Of a stretch of 64,000 nucleotides of DNA, positions 26,896-38,002 are shown piece by piece. This DNA comes from Stigmatella aurantiaca (GTDB taxonomy: Bacteria > Myxococcota > Myxococcia > Myxococcales > Myxococcaceae). The stretch spans positions 62,001-126,000 of the forward strand of contig NZ_FOAP01000008.1 of NCBI RefSeq assembly GCF_900109545.1, read 5' to 3'. Position numbers and translations under genes: made by a program. The stretch's first letter is position 1; each line of letters opens with the position of its first letter. Below the pieces are notes generated by a model. That model did no database searches. It was not told the DNA's origin and saw only the letters and a list, made by a program, of their open reading frames with translations.

Positions 26896-27947
26896 AGCGC
26901 CCCATTCGAGTGCTGGTGGTGGATGACTCGCCCACCATGGTCAATACGATGGCCACGCTGCTGACCATGGACTCGCGCATCGAAGTGATTGGGCGCGCGG
27001 GCGATGGCAACCGGGCCGTGTCGCTGGCCCGGCTGTTGCGGCCGGATGTCATCACCATGGACCTGCTGCTGCCGGGGCTGGATGGGCCCGGGGCCATCGC
27101 CGCCATCATGACGGACGCGCCGGCGCGCATCCTGGTGGTGAGCGCCGTGGCGGACCGCGGGGCGGACCTGGCCTTCCAGGCCATCCGGGCCGGGGCGCTG
27201 GAGCTCATCGCCAAGCCCAACGTGACGTCGGGCGAGGAGCTGCGGAGATGGGGCCGGGAGCTCGTCAACTCCGTGTGCCTCATGGCGGAGGTGCCCGTGG
27301 TGTCCCGCCGCGCGCGCAAGGATGTGCCGCTGCCGCCGCCCTCCACGGGGGCGCGGGTGGACATCTTCGGGCTGGCGGCCTCCACCGGGGGACCGCCGGC
27401 GCTGGCCGAAATTCTTTCGCGCCTGCCCAAGGAGCTGCCCGTGCCGGTGGTGGTGGCCCAGCACATCACCGAGGGCTTCACCCCGGGCATGGTGCGCTGG
27501 CTCAGCCAGGTCACCACCCTGGGGGTGGCCATCGCCCACGAGGGCGAGCGGCTGGAGCCGGGCAAGGTCTACTTCGCGCTCGACGGGCATGACCTCACCC
27601 TGGAGGGCGGCGTGGCCCGGCTCAGCCGGACGCGCGGGGGGCCGTGCCCCTCGGGGGACCTGCTGCTCTCGTCGCTGGCCCGCGTGTACGGCAGCCGGGC
27701 AGGCGGCATGGTGCTCACGGGCATGGGAGAGGATGGCGCGCGTGGGCTGTTGGACATCTACCAGGTGGGTGGGGTGACCTGCGCCCAGGACGAGGCCACC
27801 TCCGTGGTCTTCGGCATGCCCAAGGCGGCGTTGGATCTCGGGGCCACCACCCAGGCGCTCGCGCTCTCCGCCATGCCGGACTTCATCCGGCAGTGCTGTA
27901 CGCGTCCATTCGACCGGCCGCGGGGGGGATTTGGAGAGGCGGTATGA
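26892..27947 (+). CDS. cheB: Chemotaxis methylesterase CheB
   Basis: A 351-residue protein. Receiver (1-125) with LVVDDSPTM and D57 in ITMDLLLPGLDG. Methylesterase domain (about 155-345) with the triad S164 (LAASTGGPPAL), H191 (VVAQHITEGF) and D281 (TGMGEDGARGL). It removes receptor methyl groups, opposing CheR. The ATG lies in the stop of cheA (ATGA). Forty bases separate it from the receptor gene. Confidence 0.93.
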   Translation: MKRPIRVLVVDDSPTMVNTMATLLTMDSRIEVIGRAGDGNRAVSLARLLRPDVITMDLLLPGLDGPGAIAAIMTDAPARILVVSAVADRGADLAFQAIRAGALELIAKPNVTSGEELRRWGRELVNSVCLMAEVPVVSRRARKDVPLPPPSTGARVDIFGLAASTGGPPALAEILSRLPKELPVPVVVAQHITEGFTPGMVRWLSQVTTLGVAIAHEGERLEPGKVYFALDGHDLTLEGGVARLSRTRGGPCPSGDLLLSSLARVYGSRAGGMVLTGMGEDGARGLLDIYQVGGVTCAQDEATSVVFGMPKAALDLGATTQALALSAMPDFIRQCCTRPFDRPRGGFGEAV

Positions 27948-27987
27948 GCCGGTTGCTGCTTAACGTGAACGTGCCCGCGGTGTTTCC

Positions 27988-29589
27988 GTGAAATTGCCCA
28001 ATCGGTTCCGTCTCTCGCTTGGCCTGTCCGTCAAGTTCATCCTGGTCACCGGGGCGATCAGCGCCATCGTGGCGGTCATTCTCACCACGGTGGCCACGCG
28101 CAGGCTGCACCAGAGCCTCGTGGTGGCGCACGCGAGCGAGGGGGCCGCGCTCGCCCTGGGGCTCACCCGGGCCGCCGAGCAGGAGGCCCGGAGCGCCGGG
28201 GAGAGCGTCTCCCTGCAGAACCTGATCGAGTCGTTCCAGGTGCAGCAGGGGGTGAGCTACATCTACGTGTCGGACTCCACGGGCCGCGTCCTCGCGCACA
28301 CCTTCCGGGGCATGCCCCCCGCGGAGCTGATCGCCAGCACGCGCGTGGAGCCCATCGTGCTGGAGCAGGAGCCCGAGCAGCGGCGCATCCAGGAGGTGGA
28401 GCTCGGCACGGGCAAGGCGCGGCTGCACGCGCTCGACATCGCCGTGCCCCTGGTGGACAACCGGGGCGTGGTGCACGTGGGCGTGCAGCGCGATTCCCTG
28501 GGGAAGAAGGCCGCGCAGCTGTCCCAGGAGATGCTCCTCCTGGCGCTGGTGCTCGTGGCGGGCAGCGTGGTGGTGGCCGCGGTGTTCGTGCGCACCATCG
28601 TGCGGCCCCTGAGGAACCTGACCGATGTGGCCGCCCACATCGTCGAGTCCGGAGACCTGACGCGCTCCATCCAGGTGACGAGCGGGGATGAGGTGGGCCG
28701 GCTCGCCAAGAGCTTCTCCCAGGTGGTGGAGAAGCTGCGCGAGGTGACCATCAACCTCCAGCAGGCCGCCGAGGCGCTCAAGCAGTCCACCGACCACCTC
28801 AACGCCTCGTCCAACGAGCAGGCGCAGACCGTCTCGCGCCAGGCCGCCGCGCTCCAGGAGACGCAGGTGACGGCGCACGAAATCCGCCAGACGAGCCTCC
28901 TGGCCTCGCAGAAGGCCGCCTCGGTGCTGGCGGTGGCCGAGCGCGCCGACGAGCTGGCCCGCTCGGGCGAGGCCGCCATCGAGATGACGATGGCGGGCCT
29001 GAACGACATCCGCAACCAGGTGGGCAAGATTGCCCAGAAGATCATCGAGCTGGGCGAGCGCACGCAGCAGATCGGCGGCATTACCCAGACGGTGAAGGAC
29101 CTGGCGGACCAGTCGAACATGCTGGCGCTGAATGCCGCCATCGAGGCGGTGCGCAGCGGCGAGCACGGCAAGGGCTTCGGCGTGGTGGCCCGCGAGATCC
29201 GGGCCCTGGCGGACCAGTCCATCCAGGCCACCAGCCGGGTGCGCGAGCTGCTCGATGACATCAGCACCTCGGTGAGCGACGCGGTGCGCATCACCGAGAG
29301 CGGCGCGGAGCGCATGGAGTCAGGGCTGACGCAGGTGCGCACCTCGGGCCAGAACCTGCGCGAGCTGTCCGGCATCGTCCAGGACAACGCCGCGGCCGTG
29401 CGGCAGATCGCCGCCGCGGTGAATCAGCAGAACGTGGGCATCAACCAGATTCACCAGGCCGTGAACGAGCTGTCGAAGATGATGGACGACACGGTGGCGC
29501 GCATCGGCTCCACGGGCGAGGCGGCCACCACGCTGCAAATCATTTCCGAGCAGCTCAGCAGCGCCGTGAAGAGTTACCGGGTAGAGTAG
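27988..29589 (+). CDS. Methyl-accepting chemotaxis protein
   Basis: A 533-residue inner-membrane receptor. TM1 is at about residues 13-37 and TM2 at about 178-201. They flank a periplasmic sensor of roughly 140 residues with no recognised Cache or PAS signature (FQVQQGVSYIYVSDSTGRVL suggests a small single-Cache-like fold). HAMP (about 202-255, RPLRNLTDVAAHI) and the signalling hairpin follow, with tip sequence HGKGFGVVAREIRALADQS. The C-terminus lacks a NWETF-type tether, so CheR must bind another way. The start is GTG 27988. It closes the chemosensory operon and is the only receptor in it. Confidence 0.9.
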   Translation: MKLPNRFRLSLGLSVKFILVTGAISAIVAVILTTVATRRLHQSLVVAHASEGAALALGLTRAAEQEARSAGESVSLQNLIESFQVQQGVSYIYVSDSTGRVLAHTFRGMPPAELIASTRVEPIVLEQEPEQRRIQEVELGTGKARLHALDIAVPLVDNRGVVHVGVQRDSLGKKAAQLSQEMLLLALVLVAGSVVVAAVFVRTIVRPLRNLTDVAAHIVESGDLTRSIQVTSGDEVGRLAKSFSQVVEKLREVTINLQQAAEALKQSTDHLNASSNEQAQTVSRQAAALQETQVTAHEIRQTSLLASQKAASVLAVAERADELARSGEAAIEMTMAGLNDIRNQVGKIAQKIIELGERTQQIGGITQTVKDLADQSNMLALNAAIEAVRSGEHGKGFGVVAREIRALADQSIQATSRVRELLDDISTSVSDAVRITESGAERMESGLTQVRTSGQNLRELSGIVQDNAAAVRQIAAAVNQQNVGINQIHQAVNELSKMMDDTVARIGSTGEAATTLQIISEQLSSAVKSYRVE

Positions 29590-29805
29590 GCGTGGCTGTC
29601 CGGTCCCGTGGGTGTGTCCAGAGAGTGAGTGGAGGAAATCATGATGCCGCCCCTTGTCCTTGCCACGATGGAACGCCTGTCCGCCCAGAGGATGCAGGCC
29701 GCGTAGGGGGCCCCGGAAGGCCCGCCGCAGCGCGTGACTGCTCCCCGCTGGGTGCCCTGATTGCTCAGGTGCGCCTCTGGCACCGCTCTGCCCGGAATCC
29801 TTCCC

Positions 29806-30885
29806 ATGCTTCTTGAGTCTCTCGGCTGGGGCCCCGAACTCGGCCTCGCACTGTCGCAGCTCACCTCCGCTTCTCCGCTGTCCCTCGTCCCTGGCCGCGT
29901 GGTGCGGCAAGCCCGGGGGCTCCTCTCCGTTCAAACCGCCGAGCGGCTCTACCTCGCGCGCACCGCGGGCCGGCTCCTGCACCAGGCCTCGGGCATCGAG
30001 GCGCTGCCCACCGTGGGGGACTGGGTCGCGTTGACCTTGCCCGCGGGGCAAGGGGAGGCGCTGCTCCAGGCGGTGCTCCCGCGCCGCAGCGTCCTCGTCC
30101 GGCGCGAGGCGGGCAGCGAGCACGAGGGGCAGCTCATCGCCGCCAACTTCGATGTGGTGTTCCTGGTGGCGGGGCTGGATGGGGACTTCAACCCGCGCCG
30201 CATCGAGCGGGCGCTCGCCGTGGCCTGGAAGAGCGGGGCCACGCCCGTGGTGCTGCTCAGCAAGGCGGATCTCCACGAGGACGCCGGCGCCCGTGTCGAG
30301 GAAGTCCGTGCCCTGGCGCCCGGCGTCTCCGTGCTCCCCCTGAGCGCGCAAACCGGCGCCGGGTTGGAGGAGGTGCGTGCGAGGCTTCCGCCTGGGAAGA
30401 CGGGCGTCCTGCTCGGCTCCTCGGGCGTGGGCAAGTCCACCCTCGTCAACCGGCTCCTGGAAGAGGAGCGGCTGGCCACCCAGTCCGTCCGGGTGGAGGA
30501 CAACAAGGGGCGGCACACCACCACCCACCGGGAGCTCTTCCTGCTGCCCCACGGGGGTCTGCTCATCGATGGGCCCGGTGTCCGCGAGCTCGGGCTGTGG
30601 GGCGAAGAGGAGGGCGTGCAGCAGGCCTTCGATGATGTCCTGGCGCTGGCGGCGGGGTGCCGCTTCTCGGACTGCCGTCACCAGCGGGAGCCCGGCTGCG
30701 CGGTGCGCGCCGAGGTGGAGGCGGGCCGGCTCTCCCAGGAACGGCTCGATAACTTCGAGAAGCTCCAGCGGGAGCAGGCCCACCGGGAGCGCCAGGTGAG
30801 CGGCCCCGCGCAGCGCGAGCACAAGCGCGCCCAGCGGAACCTCACCCAGGAAGCGTACCAACGCTCGCGGACCAAGAAGCGGTAG
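29806..30885 (+). CDS. rsgA: Small ribosomal subunit biogenesis GTPase RsgA
   Basis: A 359-residue circularly permuted GTPase that helps mature the 30S subunit. N-terminal OB domain (about 30-90). The G motifs run in permuted order: LLSKADL (G4), then GSSGVGKSTLVNRL (G1), then LIDGPGVRELG (G3). The C-terminal zinc element is CRFSDCRHQREPGC. The tail is basic, as usual. All key residues are present. The 216 bases upstream (29590-29805), after the receptor gene, hold no supported gene. Confidence 0.93.
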   Translation: MLLESLGWGPELGLALSQLTSASPLSLVPGRVVRQARGLLSVQTAERLYLARTAGRLLHQASGIEALPTVGDWVALTLPAGQGEALLQAVLPRRSVLVRREAGSEHEGQLIAANFDVVFLVAGLDGDFNPRRIERALAVAWKSGATPVVLLSKADLHEDAGARVEEVRALAPGVSVLPLSAQTGAGLEEVRARLPPGKTGVLLGSSGVGKSTLVNRLLEEERLATQSVRVEDNKGRHTTTHRELFLLPHGGLLIDGPGVRELGLWGEEEGVQQAFDDVLALAAGCRFSDCRHQREPGCAVRAEVEAGRLSQERLDNFEKLQREQAHRERQVSGPAQREHKRAQRNLTQEAYQRSRTKKR

Positions 30886-30900
30886 CCGCCTCCGGCAGGC

Positions 30901-31428
30901 TCACCCGCCGGTGCCAGGCTCCGGCTCGCCCGTGTTCTCGCCGTCCCAGTAGTCCACCTCGGCGGCCAGGGGGAGGTAGGCGTGCAGGAAGCGCGCGGCC
31001 TTGTCTCCCCCTGGCGCCGCGCCGCCGAACACGCCCACCTTCTTCGAGTCCGGGTACATGACGATGTCCGGGGCCTGCATGGTGGAGAAGGCCAGGTAGC
31101 GCAGGGGCTCGGGCCCCTCATTGAAGAGCTGGTGCGCGGTGCCGGGGCCCGCCGGGAGCGCGACGTAGTCCCCGGCCTTCAGCGGCAGCGTTTCCTCCCC
31201 CAGGCGCAGGGAGCCCTGGCCGGCGAGCACGTAGATCGCCTCCTCGTTGGCGAGGTGGTAGTGGCGCGGCCAGGACTGCTTGCCCGGGAGCAGCTCGATG
31301 AGGCTGCACCCGAGCTGCTGGCCCTTCGCGGCGGCGCCGAGCTGCTTGCGGCGAAGCGCGACGCGGCGGCCGTGGGTGATGTCCGTCCAGGGAAGCTCCG
31401 CTTCGTGGATGAGGTGAGGGGAGGGCAT
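30901..31428 (-). CDS. Cupin-domain protein
   Basis: A 175-residue single-cupin protein. The metal-binding motif 1 is seen as PRHYHLANEEAIYVLAGQGSL (His, His, Glu) and motif 2 as PAGPGTAHQLFNEG. The barrel spans about residues 45-125, with a C-terminal segment (MYPDSKKVGVFGG) shared by a proteobacterial cupin group. The likely role is metal-dependent binding or isomerisation of a small molecule; the substrate is unknown. ATG 31428 follows GGAG. It is convergent with rsgA (15-base gap) and divergent from the citrate-synthase fusion (80 bases). Confidence 0.8.
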   Translation of the reverse strand: MPSPHLIHEAELPWTDITHGRRVALRRKQLGAAAKGQQLGCSLIELLPGKQSWPRHYHLANEEAIYVLAGQGSLRLGEETLPLKAGDYVALPAGPGTAHQLFNEGPEPLRYLAFSTMQAPDIVMYPDSKKVGVFGGAAPGGDKAARFLHAYLPLAAEVDYWDGENTGEPEPGTGG

Positions 31429-31508
31429 GAGGGCTCCAGGGGGCTCGCCCCGTCTCGACACCCCGGCGGATCGCGCCGACACTTCCTGTCGAGGAGGCTT
31501 CGTTCATC

Positions 31509-32795
31509 ATGGTGAAGCGCAGAGGGGGGCGTTCTCAATCTCGATTCGACCATCGACATGAGGAGCTGGTGTCCGCAACGGAGGCGGCGGCGTTGCTGGG
31601 CATCAAGCGGACGACGCTCTACACGTACGTGAGCCGGGGGCTCGTGCGGTGCGTTCCGGAGAAGGGGACGAAGCAGAACCGCTATGTGCGCATGGACTTG
31701 GAGCGGCTGAAGGTCCGGCACGACGCGCGGGCGGGGCATGCGGCGGTGGCCTCGGGCGCGCTGCGCTGGGGCGAGCCCGTGATTGACTCCTCCGTGACGC
31801 GCATCGATGCGCGGGGCGTGGCCTACCGGGGCCACCCGGTGGTGGAGCTGGTGGCGCGCGGCGCCTCCTTCGAGGCGGTGGCGGAGCTGCTGTGGACAGG
31901 GCAACTGCCAGCGGCTCCCGTGCGGTGGCCCGCGCCGCCGTTGCCCTTTCCCGCCTCGGCGCTGAAGGGCCTGCTCCCCGCCGAGGCGCCTCCCGTGGTG
32001 GTGCTCTCCGCGGTGGTGCCCCTGTGGGGGGCCGCGGACCCCGTGCGTTTCGCCGCACCGTCCGAGCAGGAACGGCTTCGGGCCCGGAGGCTGCTCCGGC
32101 TGCTGGGCGCATGGGTGGGCGCGGTCCAGGGACCCCGCCGTGTGGCCGAGGCGCTGGCGCAGGACTCCCTGGCTGCGGGGCTGGTGCAGGCCTGGGGGGT
32201 GAAGGCCCGGGGCGCGGCCGGGCTGCTCGACCGGGCCCTGGTGCTCTGCGCGGACCACGAGCTGAACGTCTCGACCTTCGCCGCGCGGGTGGCGGCCTCC
32301 TCCGGGGCGGACCTGTACGCGTGTGTGAGCGCGGCGCTCGCGGCGTTGTCCGGGCCCCGGCACGGGGGCGCGTGCGATCGCATCGAGGCGCTGATGCAGG
32401 AGGTGGGGCGTCCCGGGCGCGCGGCCACGGTTGTCCACGAGCGGCTGCGGCGGGGCGAGTCCATCCCCGGCTTCGGGCACCGGCTCTATCCCGAGGGGGA
32501 CCCGCGCACGCCGCCCCTGCTGGAGGCGGCCTGGGCGGTGCGCCCGGAGCGGGCAGCGGTCCGGGTGGCGCGCGCGGTGGCGGACGCCATGCGGGAAGAA
32601 GGGCACCCGCCGCCCACCGTGGACTTCGGACTGGTGGCGCTGGCGGCGGCCCTGGGCTTGCCCCGGGGGGCGGCCACGGCGCTGTTCGCGGTGGGGCGCG
32701 CCGCGGGCTGGATGGCCCACGTGCTGGAGCAGCGCGAGCAGGGTCACGTGCTGCGGCCCCGGGCCCGCTACGTGGAGGCCAAAAAAGAGGGGTGA
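31509..32795 (+). CDS. Citrate synthase-family protein with N-terminal helix-turn-helix
   Basis: A 428-residue protein. Residues about 18-70 form a MerR/excisionase-type winged helix (LVSATEAAALLGIKRTTLYTYVSRGLV). The remainder is a citrate synthase fold. All three catalytic positions are kept: His in GPRHGGACDRIEAL, His in PGFGHRLYPEGDPRT and Asp in PTVDFGLVAL. The RPRARYV arginines lie near the end. The protein could be a metabolite-sensing regulator or an active synthase that is DNA-bound. Such HTH-citrate-synthase proteins are known as a family, but I know of no settled function. Its stop codon lies inside the terminator stem at 32789-32818. Confidence 0.82.
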   Translation: MVKRRGGRSQSRFDHRHEELVSATEAAALLGIKRTTLYTYVSRGLVRCVPEKGTKQNRYVRMDLERLKVRHDARAGHAAVASGALRWGEPVIDSSVTRIDARGVAYRGHPVVELVARGASFEAVAELLWTGQLPAAPVRWPAPPLPFPASALKGLLPAEAPPVVVLSAVVPLWGAADPVRFAAPSEQERLRARRLLRLLGAWVGAVQGPRRVAEALAQDSLAAGLVQAWGVKARGAAGLLDRALVLCADHELNVSTFAARVAASSGADLYACVSAALAALSGPRHGGACDRIEALMQEVGRPGRAATVVHERLRRGESIPGFGHRLYPEGDPRTPPLLEAAWAVRPERAAVRVARAVADAMREEGHPPPTVDFGLVALAAALGLPRGAATALFAVGRAAGWMAHVLEQREQGHVLRPRARYVEAKKEG

Positions 32796-32818
32796 AGGGG
32801 CATGAACCCCTTCACCCC
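32781..32818 (-). terminator. Intrinsic terminator of clpA, overlapping the citrate-synthase gene end
   Basis: A perfect 12-base-pair stem, GGGGTGAAGGGG (32789-32800) with CCCCTTCACCCC (32807-32818) and a 6-base loop. On the minus strand it is followed by TCTTTTTT (complement of 32781-32788). The T-run side serves clpA. The left arm includes the TGA stop of the convergent citrate-synthase gene. Confidence 0.85.
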
Positions 32819-32840
32819 GAATGACAACTCCCGGAGGCGG

Positions 32841-35129
<2,289 letters not shown>

Positions 35130-35132
35130 GGT

Positions 35133-35456
35133 TCAACCTTCCTCTGGTTCCATCGAGAGTCGCAGCGGGTACCCATTGTCCCGGGCTGCATCCTCTACGG
35201 TCTTTACCTTCGTCTCGGCGACCTCATAGGTATAAACGCCCGCCACGCCGATGCCGTTGTAATGAACATGCAGCATGATCTGCACGGCATCGCCCTCGGA
35301 CTTGTGGAAGATTTCCTTGAGGACCGCGACCACGAACTCCCGCGTCGTGTAGTTGTCGTTGTGCAGAAGCACCTTGTAGAGGGTGGGCTTCTTGAGCTTC
35401 TTCTCGGGGCGGGTCTCGGTGACGACGTTCTCGTCGTTTTCGAACTTCTGGGCCAT
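35133..35456 (-). CDS. clpS: ClpS adaptor protein
   Basis: A 107-residue adaptor that delivers N-end-rule substrates to Clp[21 protein letters not shown] is the conserved core including the Asn-Asp that recognises the alpha-amino group. [21 protein letters not shown] carries the second conserved strand. The acidic N-terminal tail (about 1-25) is of normal length. It lies directly upstream of clpA. Confidence 0.95.
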   Translation of the reverse strand: MAQKFENDENVVTETRPEKKLKKPTLYKVLLHNDNYTTREFVVAVLKEIFHKSEGDAVQIMLHVHYNGIGVAGVYTYEVAETKVKTVEDAARDNGYPLRLSMEPEEG

Positions 35457-35485
35457 GGCTCTTCCTTAGGACGTGAGGGGGGACC

Positions 35486-36649
35486 TCACACCCCTTCCTT
35501 CTTGAAACCAGTCGCCGCGTGCCACCGGGACAGTCCCGTCCGCACGGCTGCCTGCTCCTGGGACAGGAAGGCACGTACGGCCCGGTCCAGTCTAGGGTGA
35601 AGGAGCAGGTGCGCGCTGTAGGTGAGATGGGGCTCGAATCCGCGCGTCAACTTGTGCTCCCCCCCGGCGCCTGGCTCGAAGCGCCGCAGTCCCTGGGCGA
35701 TGGCCTCCTGGATGGGGTGGTACAGGCAGACATTGAAGTGCAGAAACGGATGCTCCTCGATGCACCCCCAGTACCGTCCATACAGGACGCCCGGGCCGAC
35801 GAGGTTGAACGCGCCGGCGATGCGCTGGCCTTCCCGCCGGGCCTCCACGAACTCGCAGCGGTGGCGGAAGGTAGCAAGCAGGCGAGCGAAGAACTCCGGG
35901 GTGAGGAGGCGGCGGCCCCACGGGTACTTGTCCACCGTGGAGCGGTAGAAGCGGAAGATCTCCTCGCTGCCCAGCGCCGAGAGCTCCTCGCCGCGCAGCG
36001 TGCGCAGGGTGATGCCCTGCTCGGCGGGCGCGCGCAGCTCGCGCCGCAACTGGTGGCGCCGCTTGGCGTGGAAGCGGCCGAGGAAGTCCTCCAGCGAGCG
36101 GTAGCCGGGGTTGTGCCACTGGTACTGCACCCCCAGGCGCACCGCGAAGCTGGAATCCTCCAGCACACCCAGCTCCTCCTGGGAGGGGAAGAGGACGTGG
36201 ATGCCGGAGATGCCCTCGGAGCGCGAGTAGGCCAGGGCCCCCGCGTACAGCTCCGCCTCGCGCAGGGCCCGGTCCTCGCCGGGGGCCACGAGGATGCGCC
36301 GCCCGGTGACGGGGGTGAAGGGCACGGTGAGCACGAGCTTCGGGTAGTAGCGCAGGCCCACCCGGCCGGCCGCGTCGGCCCAGGTGCCGTCGAAGACGAA
36401 CTCACCCTCGCTGTCGTCGCGCAGGTACGCGGGCGCGGCGGCCACCAGGCGAGAGCCCTGCCACAGCGTCAGGTGGCGCGGGTGCCAGCCCCGCTCGGGC
36501 GCCACGCTGCCGCTCTCCTCCAGCGCCACCAGGAAGGCCCACTCCATGAAGGGCACGGCCGCGTCATCCAGCAGCGCGTCCCAGTCTTGCTGGGCAACCT
36601 CGGTGAGGGCGCGGTGGACGCGCAGGGTGGCGGGCGTCGGACGGGACAT
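35486..36649 (-). CDS. FemAB-like/GNAT-fold N-acyltransferase family protein
   Basis: A 387-residue protein of the COG3146 (PF04339-like) family. It has VPFMEWAFLVALEESGSV at the N-terminus, GWHPRHLTLW, and the C-terminal half with FHAKRRHQLRRELR, GAFNLVGPGVLYGRYWG and HFNVCLYHPIQEAIAQGL. These elements mark the family, which folds like peptidoglycan amino-acyl (Fem) or GNAT transferases; the acceptor is not known. It is followed by clpS after 29 bases, suggesting a shared transcript of acyltransferase, adaptor and unfoldase. Whether it makes N-terminal modifications relevant to ClpS is only speculation. Confidence 0.75.
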   Translation of the reverse strand: MSRPTPATLRVHRALTEVAQQDWDALLDDAAVPFMEWAFLVALEESGSVAPERGWHPRHLTLWQGSRLVAAAPAYLRDDSEGEFVFDGTWADAAGRVGLRYYPKLVLTVPFTPVTGRRILVAPGEDRALREAELYAGALAYSRSEGISGIHVLFPSQEELGVLEDSSFAVRLGVQYQWHNPGYRSLEDFLGRFHAKRRHQLRRELRAPAEQGITLRTLRGEELSALGSEEIFRFYRSTVDKYPWGRRLLTPEFFARLLATFRHRCEFVEARREGQRIAGAFNLVGPGVLYGRYWGCIEEHPFLHFNVCLYHPIQEAIAQGLRRFEPGAGGEHKLTRGFEPHLTYSAHLLLHPRLDRAVRAFLSQEQAAVRTGLSRWHAATGFKKEGV

Positions 36650-36716
36650 CGGGGCGGCCAGGGCCGGGCGAGCGTATAACGTCCGGGACCAGGGCTTTCC
36701 AGAGGCTCGCGCGGGG

Positions 36717-37286
36717 CTACCAGCGCAAGAAGAGCCGGTAGCCCTCCGGGGTGCGCTCTTCCACGGTGACGGTGGGCCGCACGTGGGTGCGCTCCATGCC
36801 CGCCTCGATGGCGCCGGCCAGGAACTCGGGCCGGTTGTAGATGTCCTTGAAGGCGATGCGCCGGGCCTTCTCGCCCGCGGAGGTAATCTGGGGCGCCATG
36901 TCCGCGCGGCCCATCATCGCGCAGTAGCGCGGAATGCGGTCCACTACGTGCGCCGGGCCAATCATGGGCATGGCCACGCCCACCACCTTGCCCAGCAGGG
37001 TCTCCAGGAAGCCCTCCATCATCTTCCGGCCGAGCAGCCGGTGGGCCTCCTCGTCGCTCAGGTGGCTGAACAGCTCCTGCCGGGCCGCGTTCACGCAGCG
37101 CTGGTAGGTGAGCACCGAGTAGTGCACCTCGGGCTTCTTGAGGTCATACCCCAGGGAGAGCAGCCGCTCGGCCAGGCGCCCCTCGGCCTTGAGCCCCCTG
37201 ACGAAGAGCCCCTCCATGACGCTCACCGGCACCCGCGGCGGCGAGGCGGGCTCGGACAGCGGGCGGATGGGTGGCTTCGGCTCCAT
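36717..37286 (-). CDS. DUF2378 (TIGR02265-like) myxobacterial protein
   Basis: A 189-residue protein. FVRGLKAEGRLAERLLSLGYDL, QELFSHLSDEEAHRLLGRKMMEGF and AFKDIYNRPEFLAGAIEAGM match the pattern of a paralogous family that is expanded almost only in Myxococcales. No enzymatic motif is visible and the function is unknown. ATG 37286 gives the usual family start; an in-frame ATG at 37331 would add 15 residues. It is upstream of the acyltransferase gene by 67 bases and divergent from the Nfu gene by 152 bases. Confidence 0.78.
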   Translation of the reverse strand: MEPKPPIRPLSEPASPPRVPVSVMEGLFVRGLKAEGRLAERLLSLGYDLKKPEVHYSVLTYQRCVNAARQELFSHLSDEEAHRLLGRKMMEGFLETLLGKVVGVAMPMIGPAHVVDRIPRYCAMMGRADMAPQITSAGEKARRIAFKDIYNRPEFLAGAIEAGMERTHVRPTVTVEERTPEGYRLFLRW

Positions 37287-37438
37287 TGGTGGGGGTCCCC
37301 AGAGGTACCCTCTTACACCGTCCCGGGCCACCTCTCTACATCTTGGCCCTTGGGAAGGCGTGGGGGCAGATTGCCTCCAAGCCCGCCGGGTTGCTATGGG
37401 GCGAGGGCCGTCTTAGAGAAGAGGCATAGGAGATTTGA

Positions 37439-38002
37439 ATGTCAGTCAACATCCAGTTGGAGTGGACCCCGAACCCCAGCACCCTGAAGTACGTGGTGGA
37501 TCGGCGCCTGCTGACCAGCGGGGCGGTGAACTTCACCCGCCGCGAAGACGCTGTGCAGAAGTCCCCCCTGGCCCTCAAGCTGATGGACATCCAGGGCGTC
37601 ACCGCGGTGATGCTGGGCCTCAACTTCGTCACGGTGACCAAGGGCGCGGAGGGCGAGTGGGACGAGCTGAATGACGCGGTGATGTCCACGCTGGATGCGC
37701 ACCTGGGCAGCGATGAGCCCGTGGTGGACGAGGCGGCCGTGGCGGCCGCGCGCGCCAACCCCGCGGATTCTGGCTCCTCGGTGGAGCAGCGCATCCGGGA
37801 CATCCTCGATGCGGAGATCCGCCCCGCGGTGGCGCAGGACGGCGGCGACATCACCCTGGACCGCTTCGAGGGCGGCATCGTCTACCTGCACATGCAGGGC
37901 TCGTGCAGCGGCTGCCCCTCGTCCACGGCGACCCTGAAGATGGGCATCGAGGGGCGCCTGCGCGAGGCGATTCCCGAGGTGACCGAGGTGGTGTCCGTCT
38001 GA
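37439..38002 (+). CDS. Nfu-type iron-sulfur cluster scaffold protein
   Basis: A 187-residue protein. Residues 3-87 are an Nfu N-terminal domain (EWTPNPSTLKYVVDRRLL). Residues about 115-187 are a NifU C-terminal domain with the cluster-binding CSGCPSS (CxxC). It holds and passes Fe-S clusters to target enzymes in the cytoplasm. TAGGAGA lies 5-11 bases before the ATG. The gene ends in a CTGA overlap with the methyltransferase gene, indicating coupled translation. Confidence 0.92.
   Translation: MSVNIQLEWTPNPSTLKYVVDRRLLTSGAVNFTRREDAVQKSPLALKLMDIQGVTAVMLGLNFVTVTKGAEGEWDELNDAVMSTLDAHLGSDEPVVDEAAVAAARANPADSGSSVEQRIRDILDAEIRPAVAQDGGDITLDRFEGGIVYLHMQGSCSGCPSSTATLKMGIEGRLREAIPEVTEVVSV

Noticed and set aside
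29778-29791. Sigma-54-like TGGCAC...TGC before rsgA
   Set aside because: The GG-to-GC spacing is one base short of the required -24/-12 geometry.
29590-29805. Short open frames on both strands between the receptor gene and rsgA
   Set aside because: No ribosome site, no motif and poor composition; nothing supported in these 216 bases.
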